Assembly: GCA_022447495.1 (NCBI GenBank)
Contig: JAKVBH010000012.1
Span: forward strand, 1 to 64,000
DNA: 64,000 nt
Reading direction: 5' to 3'
From: Marinovum sp.
Lineage (GTDB): Bacteria > Pseudomonadota > Alphaproteobacteria > Rhodobacterales > Rhodobacteraceae
The first letter of the stretch is position 1. Each line of letters starts with the position of its first letter. The translations under genes and the position numbers were made by a program. Shown here one piece after another: positions 1-9,025 of this stretch. Below the pieces are notes generated by a model. The model worked only from the letters and a program-made list of their open reading frames with translations, had not been told where the DNA came from and made no database searches.

Positions 1-1
1 T

Positions 2-319
2 CTACCCGATGGCGCCGCCAACCCATACCTGTTGCAAGCCGTGATCATCGCAGCAGGCCTCGATGGCATCCGCACAAAAGCTGACCCCGGAAAACGCCAC
101 GACATCGACATGTACGCCGAAGGACACAAAGTCCGTGGAGCACCCAAACTCCCACTCAACCTCCTCGACGCACTGCGCGAATACGACAAAGACAAGGGCC
201 TCAAAACCGCAATGGGCAACGAGTTCTCACAAGCCTACATCAAAATGAAAATCCAAGAGTGGAACTCATACGTCTCACACTTCTCAGAATGGGAAAAAAC
301 AAACACTCTCGATATCTAA
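2..319 (+). CDS. glnT: Glutamine synthetase, GlnT/type III-like, C-terminal end (partial)
   Basis: This is the last 105 codons of a glutamine synthetase that begins before the window; the frame is open from base 2. Glutamine synthetase makes glutamine from glutamate, ammonia and ATP in the cytoplasm. The stretch DGAANPYLLQAVIIAAGLDG is the conserved part of the catalytic domain, and the end (SHFSEWEKTNTLDI) is typical of the 435-residue GlnT-type enzymes of Alphaproteobacteria rather than of GlnA, which ends with its adenylylation region differently. A strong hairpin terminator follows 22 bases after the stop. No downstream gene shares its strand closely, so this looks like the end of a transcription unit. 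Confidence 0.9.
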   Translation, partial: LPDGAANPYLLQAVIIAAGLDGIRTKADPGKRHDIDMYAEGHKVRGAPKLPLNLLDALREYDKDKGLKTAMGNEFSQAYIKMKIQEWNSYVSHFSEWEKTNTLDI

Positions 320-341
320 CTTGGTCTGCACTACGAGAATT

Positions 342-373
342 GGCCGCCCTCTGAGGGTGGCCTTTTCTTTTTG
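342..373 (+). terminator. Rho-independent terminator after glnT
   Basis: A 9-bp stem (GGCCGCCCT pairing with AGGGTGGCC, one G-T pair) with a 3-base loop is followed by a T-rich run. It lies just after the glutamine synthetase stop codon. Confidence 0.85.
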
Positions 374-427
374 AGGAAGCGCTCATGGGTGCGCGTTATA
401 GATGACAGACAGTGCGAACTTTGCCGC

Positions 428-1075
428 CTACCAATGAGGGGACAGCGCAATCCAAATGCCGGCAAACATCAACGCGGCGCCGATATTCACCCAAGTGTGC
501 CATACAGCGTACCGATACGGCATGGATTTCCGGGCGTAAAACACCGTTCCGATGACATACCCGGCCGCCCCAGCCAAGATACACCACAACGTCTCAACCG
601 GAACACCTGTTAGATCCGGCAGAGCACTCAACCCAATCGCCCCGAGAGCCAGATAGGATGCCGTGGACCAGCGGGATTTGATCGTCGCGTTCGTGATCTT
701 GTTCAAGATGGCAACGATGGTCAGCGCCCAGCAAATCCACAGCAGAGCCATCGTCCATGGGGTACTCGCCAAAACAAAAAACGGCGTGAATGTCCCTGAA
801 ATACTCGGATAGATCGCAGCGTGATCTATGCGTCGCAGAACCATGCGTCGGGAATGCCACGGGGAAAAGTGATAGGCGGCAGATGCCAAATTCGATAACA
901 GCGCGCTCAGCACATACACCACGACGGCATACAACAGTTTAGGTTCAAGAACCGAGATCGAATTGGACACAAGCCATCCGCCAGCCACCAAAATCGCGAC
1001 CAACCCGCCCGCATGGACGGCCATATCGGCACGACGGTGCGATGGATTTGGACTCGGATACGTTGGCTCTGTCAT
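428..1075 (-). CDS. Hemolysin III/PAQR-family membrane protein
   Basis: This 215-residue integral membrane protein has about seven hydrophobic segments and resembles the HlyIII/YqfA branch of the PAQR family. The second segment carries the family serine and histidine (SAAYHF) followed by RRIDHAAIY. In the last helix the usual HxxxH metal-binding motif appears to read YxxxH (YAVWH), and a further histidine usual in bacterial members is methionine, so metal binding may be weakened. The role of bacterial PAQR proteins in the envelope is not well defined. The ATG at 1075 is preferred because the protein then starts shortly before the first helix. An AGGAGG sits 19 bases upstream and is better spaced for a TTG five codons earlier, so the true start may be 1090. 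Confidence 0.75.
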   Translation of the reverse strand: MTEPTYPSPNPSHRRADMAVHAGGLVAILVAGGWLVSNSISVLEPKLLYAVVVYVLSALLSNLASAAYHFSPWHSRRMVLRRIDHAAIYPSISGTFTPFFVLASTPWTMALLWICWALTIVAILNKITNATIKSRWSTASYLALGAIGLSALPDLTGVPVETLWCILAGAAGYVIGTVFYARKSMPYRYAVWHTWVNIGAALMFAGIWIALSPHW

Positions 1076-1320
1076 CGTAGCTACGTTCAAAGATCCTCCT
1101 AGCGCTACAACGTAACCTGTGAAGTATCCACAATGCCCACGGGTAAGCTCTCTTGTTTGTGGCAAGTAATTGTCCCGCCGACCTTCGGGGGCCATCGAGC
1201 GCGTCGAACCACATACAGAAGGTAGGTTATTAGCCCAGAGTGACCGCTGATGCAGACTGAACCAAGATCAAACCGTTGAAAGCAAACCTTGGCTGAACTC
1301 TTAGATTCCTCTGTCCGAGG

Positions 1321-2469
1321 TTACCGTTTAGGCCACGACCAAGATACCGGCTCTGCCGTCGGAACGACCGTTTCGCCGAAGTCTTTTTCAAGCATATGCT
1401 CCAACACATCATCACCTCCCAAAGCGTCCGCCAACATCCGACTGTGTGAAACGACAATGATCTGACTTCGCTTGGAAGCTGCCTTGATCAGTCGCGCCAA
1501 TGGCGGAATCAAATCTGGGTGCAAGCTGTTCTCGGGTTCATTCAGGACCATCAGGCTTGGCGGTCGAGGCGTTAACAAGGCCGCCACAAGGAGCAGGTAA
1601 CGCAATGTCCCATCTGAAAGCTCTGCGGTGCTCAGCGGGCGTAAAAGCCCATGCTGCCGCATGCTAAGAACGAATAGCCCATCACTGACCTGAACTTCGA
1701 CTGAACTCCTCGGAAACGCGTCAAAAATCGTTTCATCAAGGGTAACTGCATCGCCAATTTCCCGAATTGTTTGGATGGCAGCCGCAAGGTCTGAACCGTC
1801 GCTCGCAAGAATTGGCGTTCTTGTGCCGATTTGTTGTTTTCGGGCGGGAGCCCCGCGATCAGTTCGAAGTTGGTCATAGAAGCGCCAATTTCTCATACGA
1901 TCCCGCAAACGGAGCAATTCCAACGCGTCTTTCGGATCAGCAGCGTGTGTCATCATACTATCAAACGGTGGAAGAGAAGAGACCGCTTGGTTCCACGAAC
2001 CCATCTCTGACCTGACCCGGACACTGGGGCCATGACGCTCGGCCAGCGCGTTGTGGCGGCTCAACTTCTCACCGATCCACATTGCTTCGGTCTTTATCTC
2101 AGGATCGTTGGAAAACGCTGAGACTTCCGCAGGTAATCCGAGTTCGACGGCATACCCGTAGTCTTCGGACGCAAAACCAAGTTTGAGGCCGATTGGCTTG
2201 CCGCGCACCGTTCCAGTGATTGGAACTTCGCCCGATTTCATACCGCGTGAAAGCACTTCAGGGCCCGCCCACATGGTTGAACTTAACCCTCCTTCGGACG
2301 CGAGTGTGGAGATGGCCCTGCCCTGTGAAACTTCTCCCAGCATACGGAGAGCGCGATATAGCGATGACTTTCCGACACCGTTGCCGCCGGTAATCACCGT
2401 TAAAGGAGCGAGTGGCAAAACCAGGTTTCGAAGAGAACGATAGCCGGAGACAGCGACAGTAAGGATCAT
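1321..2469 (-). CDS. RecF/OLD-like AAA ATPase (AAA_21 type)
   Basis: This 382-residue protein is a predicted ABC/SMC-type ATPase of the AAA_21 (RecF- and OLD-related) group. It opens with the typical VSGYRSLRNL strand, has a Walker A GGNGVGKSS at residues 28-36, a signature-like LSDGT before the C-terminal third, a Walker B LMVLNEPE at about 306-313 with the ENSLHP D-loop, and a switch histidine in VVSHS. No TOPRIM nuclease domain follows and no toxin-like or nuclease partner gene is adjacent, so I do not call it a defence system. Such stand-alone ATPases are common and uncharacterised. The next gene on this strand is over 240 bases downstream, so it is probably transcribed alone. Confidence 0.8.
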   Translation of the reverse strand: MILTVAVSGYRSLRNLVLPLAPLTVITGGNGVGKSSLYRALRMLGEVSQGRAISTLASEGGLSSTMWAGPEVLSRGMKSGEVPITGTVRGKPIGLKLGFASEDYGYAVELGLPAEVSAFSNDPEIKTEAMWIGEKLSRHNALAERHGPSVRVRSEMGSWNQAVSSLPPFDSMMTHAADPKDALELLRLRDRMRNWRFYDQLRTDRGAPARKQQIGTRTPILASDGSDLAAAIQTIREIGDAVTLDETIFDAFPRSSVEVQVSDGLFVLSMRQHGLLRPLSTAELSDGTLRYLLLVAALLTPRPPSLMVLNEPENSLHPDLIPPLARLIKAASKRSQIIVVSHSRMLADALGGDDVLEHMLEKDFGETVVPTAEPVSWSWPKR

Positions 2470-2643
2470 TTCAAGTCTTTCGGCCCAGACAACAATGCAA
2501 TTACCCTGAGGTGACCAAAGAACCTTTAAAGTGTCCGCAACGGTTTAAACAAGGATATTGGAGTAGCCGCATCAAATGGGTGCTTAGTTCGCATACCCCC
2601 AAAATCTTATGCTTTGAAAAATTGCCGACCAGGCGCTCTTTGA

Positions 2644-2936
2644 AGCGTCAACAGGCGTGCGGATGCGCGGCTCCATGTATCGCCACCTCTGGTCCGACCT
2701 CTCAATGAGGACATGGGATTCTCCCTCGAACCATTGGAGGCACATTTCGGCAAACAGATCGCATCCTATCGGCAACGCATCGTCCTGTTTGACGAAATCA
2801 ATGGCCACATCTCAACCTAAAAAAGACTACATTTCAACTTCTTATACAAAGTTCCCAGACGCGTTCTGTACGCTCAACACGTCCGCGACGTAGTACATTT
2901 CAACGACCAAGGTGCCCTGATCATTGGCGCGAGTTA
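2644..2936 (+). pseudogene. Possible remnant of an unidentified gene
   Basis: One reading frame (the frame containing base 2665 as a codon start) stays open from 2644 to a TAA near 2817 and then continues in the same frame to a TAA at about 2936. It has the C/G-ending third positions of real genes here. The first part includes RPLNEDMGFSLEPLEAHFGK and the second VVHFNDQGALIIGAS. There is no start codon with a ribosome-binding site and I do not recognise the product. It could be the 3' end of a decayed gene, which fits the decayed genes just to its right, or it could be chance. Confidence 0.3.
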
Positions 2937-3144
2937 AAGTCAAACCGCCGCCCCTTTGGCGCGGCGCCTCTTGTGTTTTTCCTAGTGTCCCACAATCCGG
3001 CCGGGTGTTGTATCGCCAGCGCCATCCTTCGACATTCTGTTGCTAAGGGTTCCTTTTGGCCAAGTGATGATCGGAGACCAGCCGCATCAAGTCCGACCAC
3101 GGCGCAAGCAACAGGAATTGTTGTCGTACATCGCAAATGAACTG

Positions 3145-3875
3145 TTAGATCCAGACAGGCACAAGCAAACTGAGGCCCATCACATTCAGCATGATCAACA
3201 CGGCGTTTCGGAACAGGGTTTCCGACAAACGTTCACGAATGGCAGTGCGGAGGCGGACGTCAAAGAAAACGAAAAACGCCTCGAATGCAGACAGAATAAC
3301 GTCTGCCTAGGCGAACAGACCCAGTTGCGCCAAGCCAATGGCCATCACAATGCTCGATAACGTGAAAGAGCAATTGACCGATGGAATGACAAGTTTCGCT
3401 CCATGCGCAGGGACATCAGAAACAGCACATAGTGCATGACTTGCGATCTGGTGACGCCATTTACGATCCCAGCCTTGAACCCCGACACCGACCATATTGG
3501 CCGTTCAAGAAGCGGCGGCAAACGCTGGTTGGGAGTCAGATAGGAAAAGGCGAACCATAGAAACAAGATCGCGCCCAACACTGCACCTGCTTGGACGCCA
3601 TCAATCCGCGAAAGCGCCCAAAGGCCCGACCCAAGTCCCGGCAGCAAAGCCAGAAGCATTGGCCAGAACCGTTCAACAGCTTGACGGAATTGCCCAACAT
3701 GGCGCATCACGATTAGGTTAGACCACACCGATGGGACGATGACCAAGGCTGGCGCGTCTTTCAATCCGAGAAAGAGCGCCAGTATTGGAAGAGATGTTTT
3801 CAAAACCCAAGACCCGTTATGCCTTTGGCCGTGGCGGAAAACACTTATGCGGCATGGACCGCTAAAGTATGATGG
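3145..3875 (-). pseudogene. TauE/SafE (TSUP) permease, decayed
   Basis: The product was a TSUP-family inner-membrane permease, a family that exports sulfite, sulfoacetate and related organic anions. In one frame the N-terminal motif SATAKGITGLGF is visible near 3815-3850. A shifted frame then gives a long TSUP core (LPILALFLGLKDAPALV through VSGFKAGIVNGVTRSQVMHY), and after a second shift near 3400 a third frame gives the last helices (SFTLSSIVMAIGLAQLG, then RNAVLIMLNVMGLSLL) with at least one internal stop. The gene is therefore broken by at least two frameshifts plus a stop. Its core now reads in frame with the upstream TctA remnant. TSUP proteins are about 250 residues, which matches the span. 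Confidence 0.8.
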
Positions 3876-3949
3876 ATCGATAGTTTGATTCCGATCTTTG
3901 ATCCTCCGTTTCCTAACTATAGAGCCGGAACACTTCAGCGGGGGAGGGT

Positions 3950-4346
3950 CAGCCGTCAGAGCCCCGCCAGCCAGCCCCAGCGGCAGCAAGGGGATCATCG
4001 CAGTCCCCATGGCCGCGTTGTTGGCGGTATCGGCAGAGATCATGCCTTCCAATTTGCCTTTGCCAATATCGTCTTTGGTCTTGGACCAGCGTACGACTAC
4101 GCCGTAGCTCATGGGGGCTGTAAGTGTCGCGCCGATGCCCGGCAGGATGCCACAGAAGAACCCCACGAAAATAGAGCGTAGCACTGCGAATTTGTGCATC
4201 CAAAGCTCAAGCCATGACAGGAACGACATGCTAATCCGGGGCGCTTTGTATTTGCCACTCGCTTGCTCCCCAGCTTGCACGAAGATCTCTGAAACCGCAA
4301 AGAGGCCCAGGATCGCGTTGGCGCGTATTAGACGTCCCAAGGCCAT
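3950..4346 (-). pseudogene. TctA, large membrane subunit of a tripartite tricarboxylate transporter, internal fragment
   Basis: About 135 codons from the middle of a TctA protein remain; an intact TctA is near 500 residues. Recognisable parts are ILGLFAVSEIFVQAGE, the FFCGILPGIGATL helix, KGKLEGMISADTANNAA and the AMIPLLPLGLAGGALTA segment, which correspond to the conserved TctA motif normally containing EAANNAA and PLLxLGIPG. The N-terminal half and the last third are missing. The open frame runs straight on into TSUP-derived sequence, so a gene caller would report a 333-residue fusion protein, but that is two unrelated remnants joined by chance or deletion. The upstream TctC remnant shows this was once a tct operon. 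Confidence 0.82.
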
Positions 4347-4424
4347 TCTCCAGGTGCAAATGAGAAAATGTAGCGCCCTAGGTCAAAGCCCAGGCACCAC
4401 GCATAGTTGATCGTGCGGCTGACT

Positions 4425-4955
4425 TAACGTCTAGGCCCATTGCCTTGTACACAACACGATACTAGTCAATGGAGCGCATGATCAGCTCTTTGGAGCCGTC
4501 CGTGTCAAACTAGCTGTCGGTGACTGTCATGAATTTGGAGTCGTTAAACGCATGGTAACTGTCTTCGCAGCACGCACGCTAGAACGCCCATTGCAGCCAC
4601 TCGACGCGGTCCGCAGGTGCATCGGAATTCGCTTAGAACCCACACAGGCGCAGAAATGGATCGAAATCCATGCCCATTTCACGGTGTTTTGGCGTGTCAG
4701 AGAATGCGCCAGAACGCTCATCAAAGATCGTAAGGATCAGCTTGAACCGGCCAGCATCCAAGAAGTTGCAAACGTCACTTGGTTGTTCAAACAGCGCATC
4801 CACCTGACCACAAAGCAACGCTCCGTAAAGCGTCGCGATACGCCTCGCACTAGGCTTTCCCCCAAACCAACACCAATGTTAGCCTTCCCCATCGCCCTGT
4901 CCCGTCGATCTTGACGCCACCATAAATGAACGTGATGCTGCCCATGACAGGAAGG
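4425..4955 (-). pseudogene. TctC, periplasmic solute-binding subunit of a tripartite tricarboxylate transporter, decayed
   Basis: Parts of the C-terminal half of a TctC-type binding protein can be read in different frames. A stretch near 4853-4954 contains TFIYGGVKIDGTG. A second frame (about 4633-4818) gives ALLCGQVDALFEQPSDV and HREMGMDFDPFLR. A third (about 4430-4620) gives DRVEWLQWAF, AFNDSKFMTV and DGSKELIMRS, with several stop codons between them. TctC captures carboxylate substrates in the periplasm for the TctAB permease. The order tctC then tctA on the minus strand is the normal operon order; tctB is not recognisable. All the damage is point-like or small indel, so the operon has decayed in place. 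Confidence 0.8.
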
Positions 4956-4991
4956 GCGCGATAAAGAGCCCGATCGATAAGTCGCCGGGAC

Positions 4992-6452
4992 CTATAAACC
5001 GTGGGCTTGATGCAATGGTGCAAGCGCGCGGTATCCTGCTCGGAACCGTTCTTGTCGAGTGCGCAAAAGCTCCGAACGCTCTGACGGCTCGAACCACGTG
5101 CTGACCTCCGGAGCCTCACCCAGCCGAGCATCTGAGATCGCGTCCAGCCCGCGTGCGGCAAGGAGCGCTGCGCCCAGGGCTGGGCCCGCTTCTGCAGCTG
5201 CGGCGCGGCCCAATCGTTGCCCGGTCGCGTCGGCAATCATTTTCAAAAGCGCATCACTGCGCGTGCCGCCCCCTATGGCCAGCAAATGCGGCGCGGCATT
5301 GAGACTCCCGCCGAAACTATCTGTGGCATCCGCCATGCTAAAGGCAATGGCTTCAAGAACAGCATAGGCAAAGTCGGGTTTGCGCGTGCTGTCCTCTAAC
5401 CCGATGAAAGCGCCACGAATGTCTGGATCTCCATGAGGAGAGCGCTCGCCGGTGAAATAGGGCAGACAGGTGGGTGCGCGTGCGGGGTCCGCCTGGCCAG
5501 CCAACGCCACGACATCCACCACATCCCCGCCAAAGACCTCCGCAAGCCACGCCAAAGGTCGCGCGCCATTGAGCATCGCAGCCATCTGAAAATGTGCGCC
5601 TGCCAACGTGTGTGCAAAAGCATGAACGAAACATTCCGGGTTTGGTTGATGGTCTTGGGTGCACAAAAATAGCTGTCCCGATGTGCCAAGCGAAATAAAG
5701 CCGCGGCCCGGCGCGACCGCGCCAACTGAGACAGCCCCAGTGGCCGCATCGCCGCCACCGGCACAAATCGGAATACCCGCAGTGAGACCAATGTCCGCCG
5801 CGACATCCGCCCGCAAAGCACCAACGATGTCAGTGCCAGCAAAAACAGGCGGCAGCCAGGACGGATCAGTATCCGAAGCGGCGCACAGTGAATCTGACCA
5901 ATCGCCGCGCGCTTGATCCAACCAGAGCGTTCCGGCCGCATCCGAGCGATCCGTGGCGCATTCGCCGTGAAGCCATAGGCCAAGATAGTCTTTCGGAAGG
6001 AGGACATGGGCCACTTCGGCATAGACACCTGGCTCTGCGTCTTTGAGCCACATAAGTTTTGGGGCGGTGAAACCAGGCAACGGAGGGACCCCCGCACGAT
6101 GGGCAATATCCGGGGCACGTTCACTCAAAACCTGACACTGTTGCGTGCTGCGGCTATCATTCCAAAGGATGCATGGCCGCAAAGGCGCATGTGCCGCGTT
6201 CAGAAGCGTCGCCCCGTGCATTTGACCTGAAAGGCCAATACCTTTGACGTTTGAAGCATCGATTTGGCCGACAACTGATTTGAGAGCATCGCGACATGCT
6301 TTGATCCAATCGGCTGGGTCTTGCTCAGACCAACCAGGTGCGGGCGAGCTCACGGATTGAGATGCGCTTGCTTGTGAGGCAACAGCGTCCTTATCAGCCG
6401 ACCAAGCCACGACCTTGACGGCGGACGTGCCTAAATCAATGCCCAGAAACAT
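4992..6452 (-). CDS. xylB: Xylulokinase
   Basis: This 486-residue cytoplasmic sugar kinase of the FGGY family phosphorylates D-xylulose to xylulose 5-phosphate, feeding the pentose phosphate pathway. The start MFLGIDLGTSAVKVV is the first phosphate-binding loop of the actin-like fold. LSGQMHGATLL and ILWNDSRS are xylulokinase-type substrate loops, and GGGTRSDALLKMIAD is the C-terminal FGGY signature. The ATG at 6452 follows a GGGAGGGG ribosome-binding site; the longer frame to 6500 only adds non-conserved residues. No xylA, xylose transporter or polyol dehydrogenase is adjacent, so the source of xylulose is not evident here. The stop lies 37 bases from the decayed tctC. Confidence 0.93.
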   Translation of the reverse strand: MFLGIDLGTSAVKVVAWSADKDAVASQASASQSVSSPAPGWSEQDPADWIKACRDALKSVVGQIDASNVKGIGLSGQMHGATLLNAAHAPLRPCILWNDSRSTQQCQVLSERAPDIAHRAGVPPLPGFTAPKLMWLKDAEPGVYAEVAHVLLPKDYLGLWLHGECATDRSDAAGTLWLDQARGDWSDSLCAASDTDPSWLPPVFAGTDIVGALRADVAADIGLTAGIPICAGGGDAATGAVSVGAVAPGRGFISLGTSGQLFLCTQDHQPNPECFVHAFAHTLAGAHFQMAAMLNGARPLAWLAEVFGGDVVDVVALAGQADPARAPTCLPYFTGERSPHGDPDIRGAFIGLEDSTRKPDFAYAVLEAIAFSMADATDSFGGSLNAAPHLLAIGGGTRSDALLKMIADATGQRLGRAAAAEAGPALGAALLAARGLDAISDARLGEAPEVSTWFEPSERSELLRTRQERFRAGYRALAPLHQAHGL

Positions 6453-6538
6453 AGGCCCCTCCCTTTGTGCCAAATGAGCCCAAAGAGACCCCAAGCGCAA
6501 GGTACATTGCTGGTGCGGCGCAGCCGATCAGGCGTGCT

Positions 6539-7018
6539 TTAGCTCTTCGCGGGCGCGCATTTTGCGCAAAGACCGGTGGCTTCCAACACGGTTCGGTTAA
6601 TTTCAAAGCCTATTGCCTTGGCCGTGTCACACAAGCTCTTGGGTGCGACCTCAACAGTTGCCTCGGCCACGTGGTCACAGGTTTCGCAAATCAAAAACGC
6701 CGGGACGTGTTTTTCACCTGGGTGCGCACAGGCCACAAAGGCAGACAAACGTTCGATCTTATGGGCAAACCCGTGTTTCACCAAAAAATCCAGCGCGCGA
6801 TACGCCACGGGTGGCTGTGCCGCGAGGCCGTCTTGGCGCAAGACTTCTAGGATATCATAAGCCCCCACGGCGCGATGTTCATGTAGCAGGATTTCCAGAA
6901 CACGGCGCCGCGCGGGCGTAAGTTTCAAGCCATTCTGGTCACAGTGCGCCTCAGCTCGGGAAAGAGCGGTTGAGATGCAAGACGCATGATCATGCGTATC
7001 GAAAGCAACTGTCGCCAT
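6539..7018 (-). CDS. zur: Fur-family regulator, Zur (zinc uptake regulator) type
   Basis: This 159-residue Fur-family repressor has an N-terminal winged helix (LTPARRRVLEILLHEH, YRALDFLVKHGF) and a C-terminal metal-binding dimerisation domain with two CxxC pairs (CETC and CAKC) that hold the structural zinc. It lacks the His-rich segment of Fur and resembles the Zur branch, which represses zinc importers when zinc is sufficient. In many bacteria it is next to znuABC; here it follows adenine deaminase and precedes xylB on the same strand, so its targets are elsewhere. I could not see a clear Zur box upstream. Confidence 0.85.
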   Translation of the reverse strand: MATVAFDTHDHASCISTALSRAEAHCDQNGLKLTPARRRVLEILLHEHRAVGAYDILEVLRQDGLAAQPPVAYRALDFLVKHGFAHKIERLSAFVACAHPGEKHVPAFLICETCDHVAEATVEVAPKSLCDTAKAIGFEINRTVLEATGLCAKCAPAKS

Positions 7019-7135
7019 GTCTAACTTGCCTCTTCTGTTCGCACCTTTGGGTCTAAGACCATATATACATAAGCGCTACATCATAACACCCATACTGCCT
7101 AGCATAGTCTGGTCACGCAGATGTATCAGGCGGAT

Positions 7136-8830
7136 CTATGGGATGATTTCAAACCGCGTGACGTCCACCATGCCCCGGTCTGTGATCTTCAAAGCGGGAA
7201 TGACGGGCAGCGCTACAAATGCAAGTTGCAGAAACGGCTCTTGCAGAGTGACCCCAAGCTCAAGCGCGGCTTCGCGCAGAGTTTCCAGATTATGGCGTAC
7301 TTCCTCGAACGGCGCCTCAGACATCAGACCGGCGACGGGCAATGGCAATTCGGCCCTAACCCGTCCTCCACGCACTACAACAAATCCACCATCAATCTCA
7401 CTTAAGCGGTTCGTCGCAAGGCTCAGATCATCATAGTCTACCCCAACGGCGACGATGTTGTGGTGATCATGAGCGACCGTCGCAGCAATTGCGCCACGGG
7501 TGAGACCAAACCCATGCACAAAACCGGTCGCGATATTTCCGTTGATCCCGTGGCGCTCAATCACCGCCACGCGGGCAAGGTCGCGGTCTGGGACGGGTCG
7601 CTTATCACCTGCGGCCGAAGGGATGTTTTCCACCAGATGTTCGGTAAGGATTTTGCCAGGAATAATACCGATGACATCCGTTTCTGCGCGATTGCCAGCG
7701 TGGCGGAAGCTCGCGGGTTTGATCTTTGGTGCTTTTACTGATTTGCGCCCGACGGGCGCCACATGGCGGCGCGCGGCAAACGCCTTGTCATCGGCCAAGA
7801 CGCCTCCTGCAAAGACCATTTGAGCGTCGCAGACATCGAGCGAACCCAGTGCCACGATGTCCGCACGCTTGCCCGGCGCAATTTGACCTCGATCCTTGAG
7901 GCCAAAAGCTTCCGCCGCCGACAGTGACGCCGCCCGGTAAGCCGCCAGTGGTGAACACCCCTTGGCGATCAACCGTCGGATCATGCTATCGATATGCCCT
8001 TCTTCTGCGATGTCCAGTGGATTTCGGTCATCGGTACAGAGGCACAAATACGCGCTGGTTGCATCGGTAAGAAGCGGAGCGAGCGCGTCTAGATCTTTGG
8101 ATACAGATCCCTCGCGGATCAAAACGCGCAGCCCTTTTTGCAATTTCTCTCGCGCCTCTTCGGCGGAGGTTGCTTCGTGTTCGGTCCGAATACCGCCCGC
8201 GACATAGGCGTTGAGGTCACGGCCCAAAAGGAGCGGGCAATGCCCGTCGATGTGATCCTCTTCGAACAGGCGCAGCTTTTCCATTATGTCGGGATCGCGA
8301 TGTATCACACCAGGATAATTCATCATCTCGGCCAGCCCGATCCCAGAGGGGTGGTCCATCAAGAGATTTATTTCTTCAGCGCTAAGATGTGCGCCAGCCG
8401 TTTCCATATGAGTGGAGGGTACACAGGAGCTGAGCTGGACTCGCAAATCCATGAGCAAATTTTCTGAGGCGTGTTGGAAATAGCGAATGCCCTCGGCGCC
8501 CACGACGTTGGCAATCTCATGCGGATCACAGATCGCCGTCGTCACCCCAAGCGGCGTCACAAGGCGATCAAACTCAAAAGGCGTGATACAAGAGCTTTCC
8601 ACATGCAGATGTGTGTCGATGAAACCCGGCACCAAAGTGAGGCCTGTGACGTCAATGACACGCTGGCCCTCGTAAGTCGCGCCAATCCCCACAATACGAT
8701 CACCACACAAAGCCACATCACCTCGGATCATCCCGCCGGTGACCACACAAAACACCGCACCACCGCGCAAAACGATGTCTGCGGGCTCGTCCCCTTTGGC
8801 CTGTGCAATGCGGGTTTCTAGATCCGACAT
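7136..8830 (-). CDS. ade: Adenine deaminase
   Basis: This 564-residue amidohydrolase converts adenine to hypoxanthine and ammonia in purine salvage. [12 protein letters not shown] carries the metal-binding HxH, DPHEIANV the next conserved block, and [18 protein letters not shown] and LCTDDRNP supply further metal ligands. The C-terminal half ([21 protein letters not shown]) is the adenine-deaminase-specific domain. The ATG at 8830 follows an AAGGGGG ribosome-binding site; the open frame extends upstream to 8887 but without conserved sequence. It is divergent from prpE across a 195-bp promoter region that holds a paired palindrome, and it is followed on the same strand by zur. Confidence 0.94.
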   Translation of the reverse strand: MSDLETRIAQAKGDEPADIVLRGGAVFCVVTGGMIRGDVALCGDRIVGIGATYEGQRVIDVTGLTLVPGFIDTHLHVESSCITPFEFDRLVTPLGVTTAICDPHEIANVVGAEGIRYFQHASENLLMDLRVQLSSCVPSTHMETAGAHLSAEEINLLMDHPSGIGLAEMMNYPGVIHRDPDIMEKLRLFEEDHIDGHCPLLLGRDLNAYVAGGIRTEHEATSAEEAREKLQKGLRVLIREGSVSKDLDALAPLLTDATSAYLCLCTDDRNPLDIAEEGHIDSMIRRLIAKGCSPLAAYRAASLSAAEAFGLKDRGQIAPGKRADIVALGSLDVCDAQMVFAGGVLADDKAFAARRHVAPVGRKSVKAPKIKPASFRHAGNRAETDVIGIIPGKILTEHLVENIPSAAGDKRPVPDRDLARVAVIERHGINGNIATGFVHGFGLTRGAIAATVAHDHHNIVAVGVDYDDLSLATNRLSEIDGGFVVVRGGRVRAELPLPVAGLMSEAPFEEVRHNLETLREAALELGVTLQEPFLQLAFVALPVIPALKITDRGMVDVTRFEIIP

Positions 8831-8931
8831 GACGCCCCCTTGCGTGTAAGCGCGTAATGTCCGCGATGGGCGCGTGAGGTCAACCACTCAAAACCACCTA
8901 GGCGCGACCTTTTGTGTCGGTAAGGGCCTTC

Positions 8932-8952
8932 TTTGCGCAATGTTTGCGCAAA
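8932..8952. promoter_or_regulatory. Paired TTTGCGCAA palindromes upstream of prpE
   Basis: Two copies of TTTGCGCAA stand 11 bp apart (8932-8940 and 8943-8951), each centred on the palindrome TTGCGCAA. One helical turn between centres suggests a dimer-of-dimers operator. They lie 75 bases before the prpE start. Tandem TTTGC-type sites are bound by short-chain acyl-CoA regulators (PccR/ScfR, RamB-like) that control propionyl-CoA genes in related bacteria. The assignment to such a regulator here is inference. Confidence 0.55.
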
Positions 8953-9025
8953 AGGTCCACGCGGCCGCATTGCATATCGGTCGGCGAGCAGCGTACATCC
9001 CACCAAAGAATGATCGGAGGGCACC

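Noticed and set aside
1321-2469. Anti-phage defence system built on the OLD-like ATPase
   Set aside because: There is no TOPRIM nuclease domain, no partner gene and no mobile-element context; a defence role is not supported.
3345-4346. A genuine TctA-TSUP fusion protein
   Set aside because: The TctA part lacks its first half and last third, TSUP motifs continue in other frames on both sides, and the neighbouring TctC is full of stops. The joined frame is a by-product of decay.
7019-7135. A Zur box or promoter for zur
   Set aside because: I looked for an AT-rich palindrome of the Zur type between ade and zur and found only partial matches.
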